This document shows positions 5,806-8,831 of a stretch of 8,831 bases of DNA, piece after piece. A program made the translations under genes and the position numbers. The notes under the pieces are model-generated. The model searched no databases. It saw nothing but the letters and a program-made list of their open reading frames with translations, and was not told the origin of the DNA. Every line of letters starts with the position of its first letter. Within the stretch, counting starts at the first letter, position 1. The stretch is from CAZWHE01 sp964633825 (GTDB lineage: Bacteria; Planctomycetota; B15-G4; CAYZWU01): contig CAZWHE010000163.1 of NCBI GenBank assembly GCA_964633825.1, forward strand, positions 1 through 8,831, given 5' to 3'.

Positions 5806-8733
5806 ATGGTTCGAAACCTGAACACCAAGATCGCCTTAATCCTGGCTTTCATTATCCTGGCTGTTTATGTCCTTTACACGAAAGAGATCACACTCGGCCT
5901 CGATCTGAGCGGCGGATCTTCGCTGCGGTACGAGCTGCCTCAGCCCAAAGATTCGACAAAGCCAATAGAAGAAATCGTAGACGAAACGATCGCTGTGTTC
6001 CGGAAACGCATCGACTCGATCGGTCTCAAGTCGATTCCCATCCGCAAACAGGGAGACAAAGAAATCCTGATCGACCTCCCCGGAATGGCCAAGAGCGAGG
6101 TGGAGAACATCATCAAGATCATCCAGAGCCAGGGGAACCTGGAGTGGCTCCTCGTGGCCGAGGACGAGCAGGACAAGGACGCCCCCGATGAAATCGCCGT
6201 CAGCCTCGAAGAGGAAGGAAGCAAGCTGGTCGAATTCCTCAAAAAGACGGAAACCGAAAAGGGGGGATGGAACCTGGAGACCGACCTCACTCCCCTCGAC
6301 TTAAGCATGGAGATCAACGGCAGGGAGGCCCATTTCCGCTGGTTCCCCACAGACGAGAACACTCTCATAAAAAGCGGGCGGCAGATACCGGGCGCCGGTA
6401 CGACCTTCGATACCATCAGGGCGGGAACCGCGTCGACGGATGTGCAGATCGCATCGATCTACTTCACGCTGATCAAGATGTACAAAGATCCGGCATGGCG
6501 CTTCAGCGGGAAGGATATCCTGTCGGTGCAGCCCTCCTACGACCGGTCACGAATGCCGGCCGTGGGCTTCGATCTCGTTCCGGAAAGAGCCAACGATTTC
6601 GGGGAGTTTACCAGGGAGCATATCAAGAAACAGCTCGCCATCGTTCTCGACGGCAAGGTGGCGACAGATCCCGTGATCCAGGCGGAGCTTCCCGGCTCGG
6701 GGATCATCTCGGGACCGCCTCCAAAGGGTTTTCTCCCCCAGGAACAGAAACAGCTCCTCACCGTGCTCCGCTCGGGAAGCATCTCGGTCAAACCGATCCT
6801 GCGCTCTCGCCACGACATCGGCCCGACCCTGGGCGAGAGCTCGATCCAGCGAGGCGAGACGGCGATCCTCATCGGCCTTGCCGCCGTCTTTCTCTTCATC
6901 ATCGTTTACTACTTCCTGGCCGGATTGGTGGCGAGCCTCTCGCTGGCCATCAACCTGACTCTTCTCATGGGAATCCTCGTCTTTCTCGAAGCAACCCTGA
7001 CACTGCCCGGAATCGCCGGCATCGTGCTGACAGTGGGTATGGCCGTGGACGCCAACATCCTCATCTTCGAGAGGATCAGGGAAGAGAAGGACAAGGGCAA
7101 GACGATCGCCCAGTCGGTAAAAAACGGTTTTGAAAAAGCCTTTCTCACCATCGTGGATGCAAACGCCACCACGTTCATCACCGGTTTCATTCTCTACCAG
7201 TTCGGAACCGGCCCGATCAAGGGATTTGCCGTAACACTCATGATCGGTATCCTGACGAGCCTTTTCTCGGCTCTGGTGATTACCAAAGTGATTTTCGCTC
7301 TCATGCTCGAGAAAGGCCTCAAGAAGATCAACATGCTCCGCTTCCTGAGGAAGCCCGATATCGACTTCATCGGCATGCGCACCAGAATGGCCGTCCTTTC
7401 CATCGCCCTCATCGTCATCGGTCTCGGTCTTTTTATCAGCGAGGACGAATCGAAGTATGGGCTCGACTTCACGGGCGGATACAATGTTCAAATCGTCTGC
7501 AGGGAGGGAACGACCCAGGGAGATGTGCAATCCGCACTGAGCACCCAATACCCCAATGTCCAGGTCATTACGGTGAAACAGGACGTGGAAACCGAGAAGG
7601 ACGCCGAAACGGGCCCCCAGGTCTTCAATGTCAAGATCAAGAGCACGAAAGCAAACCCTGCGAGCGACCTGCCCCCCCAAGACAATGCCGCCATGACCGA
7701 TCCCGTTGAAGAGAATCCCGTCTTGGAAACAGAACCTCTCGAAGAGGAGAACAGCGAGACGGAAACGATCTCCGATATTTATGAGGAGAAGATCAAGGAG
7801 CTCTTGGGCGACTTGATGATCGAAGACCCTGTCTCCGACCTGAGGCTGACTCCCACAGAGGTGGAGACGACCGGGATCCAGGTGACCCTCCATTTTGTCG
7901 ATCCGCCGATCACACAAGAACAGCTCGGAAATCTCGGGGGGGAAGATCCCGCCGCCGTCTATCAGCAGAATGTGGCCGATGCCATCGGCGACTTCATGGA
8001 GTGCAAAGCCTACATCTTCTCGCAGGAAGGCCGCCGGCTCGATCTCACGGCCGAATACAAGCGCCTGACCAACGTGACGCCTCAGTGGATCAAAGCGGGT
8101 CTTCTCATGAAGTTCAAGGAAGCCCGTGACGGAGGAAGCCCCGTGAACATTGCCGACCCCGTCCCCATGACCGATTACATCGGTCCCACCGTCGGTGTCG
8201 AGCTCCGGGACAAGACCATCATCGCCATCTTCTTCGCACTGGTGGCTATCATTATTTATATCCGGCTCCGGTTCAAAGAGTACAAGTTCGGTTTCGCGGC
8301 ATGTATCGCCCTTGTTCACGACGTGCTCATCACACTGGGAGCCGTGGCCGCCACCCGCCTCACCGGACTCGTCGACATCGAGATCGACCTGCCCATTATC
8401 GCCGCGTTCATGACGATCATCGGTTACTCTCTCAACGACACCATCGTGGTCTTCGACCGGATCAGGGAAAACCTCCCGCGCGTCAACCGGCCTTACAACG
8501 AAGTGATCAACATGAGCATCAACCAGACGCTCTCGAGGACGATTCTCACATCGCTGACCACGCTATTGACCGTCACCATCCTGTTCGCCATCAACTATGG
8601 CCAGCGCAATGTTCTCGAAGGGTTTTCCTTTGCGTTGATTGTGGGTATAATCGTGGGGACGTATTCATCGATGTTCGTGGCCAGCCCGGCTCTCTTGTGG
8701 CTCCACAATCGTGAAGCGAAAGCAAATCCCTGA
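5806..8733 (+). CDS. secDF: Fused protein translocase subunit SecDF
   Basis: SecDF uses the proton gradient to pull exported proteins through the SecYEG channel from the outer face of the inner membrane. The 975-residue protein joins SecD and SecF in one chain. The SecD half has TM1 (about 9-24), LGLDLSGG (30-37), a large periplasmic domain (about 25-350), then five membrane segments to about 500; TM4 carries GMAVDAN (411-417) with Asp415. The SecF half starts near 515, with a segment at about 527-544, YGLDFTGG (551-558), a long periplasmic region, and five more segments from about 803. IGYSLNDTIVVFDR (872-885) holds Asp878 and NQTLSRT (906-912) holds Arg911. Asp415, Asp878 and Arg911 match the residues needed for proton flow in Thermus SecDF. 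The ATG at 5806 is preceded by AAGGAG; a TTG at 5743 in the same frame adds 21 unconserved residues. Bacterial fusions are often about 740 residues; the excess here lies in both periplasmic regions. Confidence 0.96.
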   Translation: MVRNLNTKIALILAFIILAVYVLYTKEITLGLDLSGGSSLRYELPQPKDSTKPIEEIVDETIAVFRKRIDSIGLKSIPIRKQGDKEILIDLPGMAKSEVENIIKIIQSQGNLEWLLVAEDEQDKDAPDEIAVSLEEEGSKLVEFLKKTETEKGGWNLETDLTPLDLSMEINGREAHFRWFPTDENTLIKSGRQIPGAGTTFDTIRAGTASTDVQIASIYFTLIKMYKDPAWRFSGKDILSVQPSYDRSRMPAVGFDLVPERANDFGEFTREHIKKQLAIVLDGKVATDPVIQAELPGSGIISGPPPKGFLPQEQKQLLTVLRSGSISVKPILRSRHDIGPTLGESSIQRGETAILIGLAAVFLFIIVYYFLAGLVASLSLAINLTLLMGILVFLEATLTLPGIAGIVLTVGMAVDANILIFERIREEKDKGKTIAQSVKNGFEKAFLTIVDANATTFITGFILYQFGTGPIKGFAVTLMIGILTSLFSALVITKVIFALMLEKGLKKINMLRFLRKPDIDFIGMRTRMAVLSIALIVIGLGLFISEDESKYGLDFTGGYNVQIVCREGTTQGDVQSALSTQYPNVQVITVKQDVETEKDAETGPQVFNVKIKSTKANPASDLPPQDNAAMTDPVEENPVLETEPLEEENSETETISDIYEEKIKELLGDLMIEDPVSDLRLTPTEVETTGIQVTLHFVDPPITQEQLGNLGGEDPAAVYQQNVADAIGDFMECKAYIFSQEGRRLDLTAEYKRLTNVTPQWIKAGLLMKFKEARDGGSPVNIADPVPMTDYIGPTVGVELRDKTIIAIFFALVAIIIYIRLRFKEYKFGFAACIALVHDVLITLGAVAATRLTGLVDIEIDLPIIAAFMTIIGYSLNDTIVVFDRIRENLPRVNRPYNEVINMSINQTLSRTILTSLTTLLTVTILFAINYGQRNVLEGFSFALIVGIIVGTYSSMFVASPALLWLHNREAKANP

Positions 8734-8752
8734 CAGCGGGTCATAAAAGCCC

Positions 8753-8831
8753 ATGAGAAAGGTCTTTTTTTTCTCCGTACTGCTTCTCGTTCTGCTTCTT
8801 GCGCTCCTCATCGACAGGAACGTAATTCAGG
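8753..8831 (+). CDS. N-terminus of an unidentified secreted or membrane-anchored protein, cut by window end
   Basis: Only 26 codons are visible. They start at an ATG 19 bases after the secDF stop and stay open to the window edge. The segment has a positively charged start (MRK) followed by about 17 hydrophobic residues rich in Leu, Val and Phe, then Asp-Arg. This is the layout of a signal peptide or a single N-terminal membrane anchor. There is no strong ribosome binding site. The position suggests it belongs to the secDF transcript. The protein family cannot be named from this fragment. Confidence 0.55.
   Translation, partial: MRKVFFFSVLLLVLLLALLIDRNVIQ

Noticed and set aside
6547..8319. 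A 590-codon open frame on the minus strand opposite secDF
   Set aside because: It lies entirely antisense to a well-supported secDF, its translation is a His/Asp/Glu-rich mixture with no family resemblance, and long antisense frames are expected in GC-rich coding DNA.
8735..8772. Intrinsic terminator after secDF (GGG...CCC followed later by a run of T)
   Set aside because: Only three or four pairs are possible, the T-run lies well beyond the stem, and those T bases encode the Phe residues of the next frame.

Overview
The window is a stretch of ordinary bacterial chromosome: fairly GC-rich, densely packed, and mostly housekeeping genes. I see no insertion sequence, prophage, CRISPR array, tRNA or rRNA. 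The gene content (TrmD, L19, a fused SecDF, riboflavin synthase) is clearly bacterial. A one-chain SecDF with a very large periplasmic part, a bacterial Ski2-like helicase and a DUF362/ferredoxin protein together suggest an anaerobic or metabolically versatile Gram-negative-type lineage, possibly one of the little-cultivated phyla. That placement is a low-confidence inference.

Layout. (1) Positions 1-1808, plus strand: the 3' part of a Ski2/Mtr4-like DExH RNA helicase whose N-terminus and Walker A motif lie before the window. (2) Positions 4303 down to 1836, minus strand: a tight three-gene operon of riboflavin synthase (ribE), a nucleosidase of the MTA/SAH-nucleosidase/phosphorylase superfamily, and a DUF362 protein with a C-terminal 2x[4Fe-4S] ferredoxin domain. 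Its junctions are TAG-ATG (no gap) and TGATG (1-base overlap), so translational coupling is likely. The operon converges on the helicase across only 27 bases. (3) Positions 4304-4493: a divergent, locally AT-rich control region with a good sigma70-type promoter (TTGAAA, 16-base spacer, TATGAT) facing trmD and two potential hairpins in the trmD leader. (4) Positions 4494-8733, plus strand: trmD (tRNA m1G37 methyltransferase), rplS (ribosomal protein L19, read from a GTG start, with a charged C-terminal tail) and secDF (975-residue fused proton-driven translocase accessory subunit). A further membrane-anchored or secreted protein begins at 8753 and runs off the end.

How the genes fit together. 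trmD-rplS is the conserved tail of the usual rpsP-rimM-trmD-rplS translation operon, but here it has its own promoter and no rpsP or rimM just upstream. SecDF follows in the same direction and may be co-transcribed, linking translation with protein export. The minus-strand operon joins flavin synthesis, nucleoside cleavage and an iron-sulfur protein. That grouping is the least expected part of the window, and its functional logic is not evident from sequence. I found no convincing new biological system. The best items for a second look are the trmD leader, the ribE operon and the enlarged SecF-side periplasmic region of SecDF.
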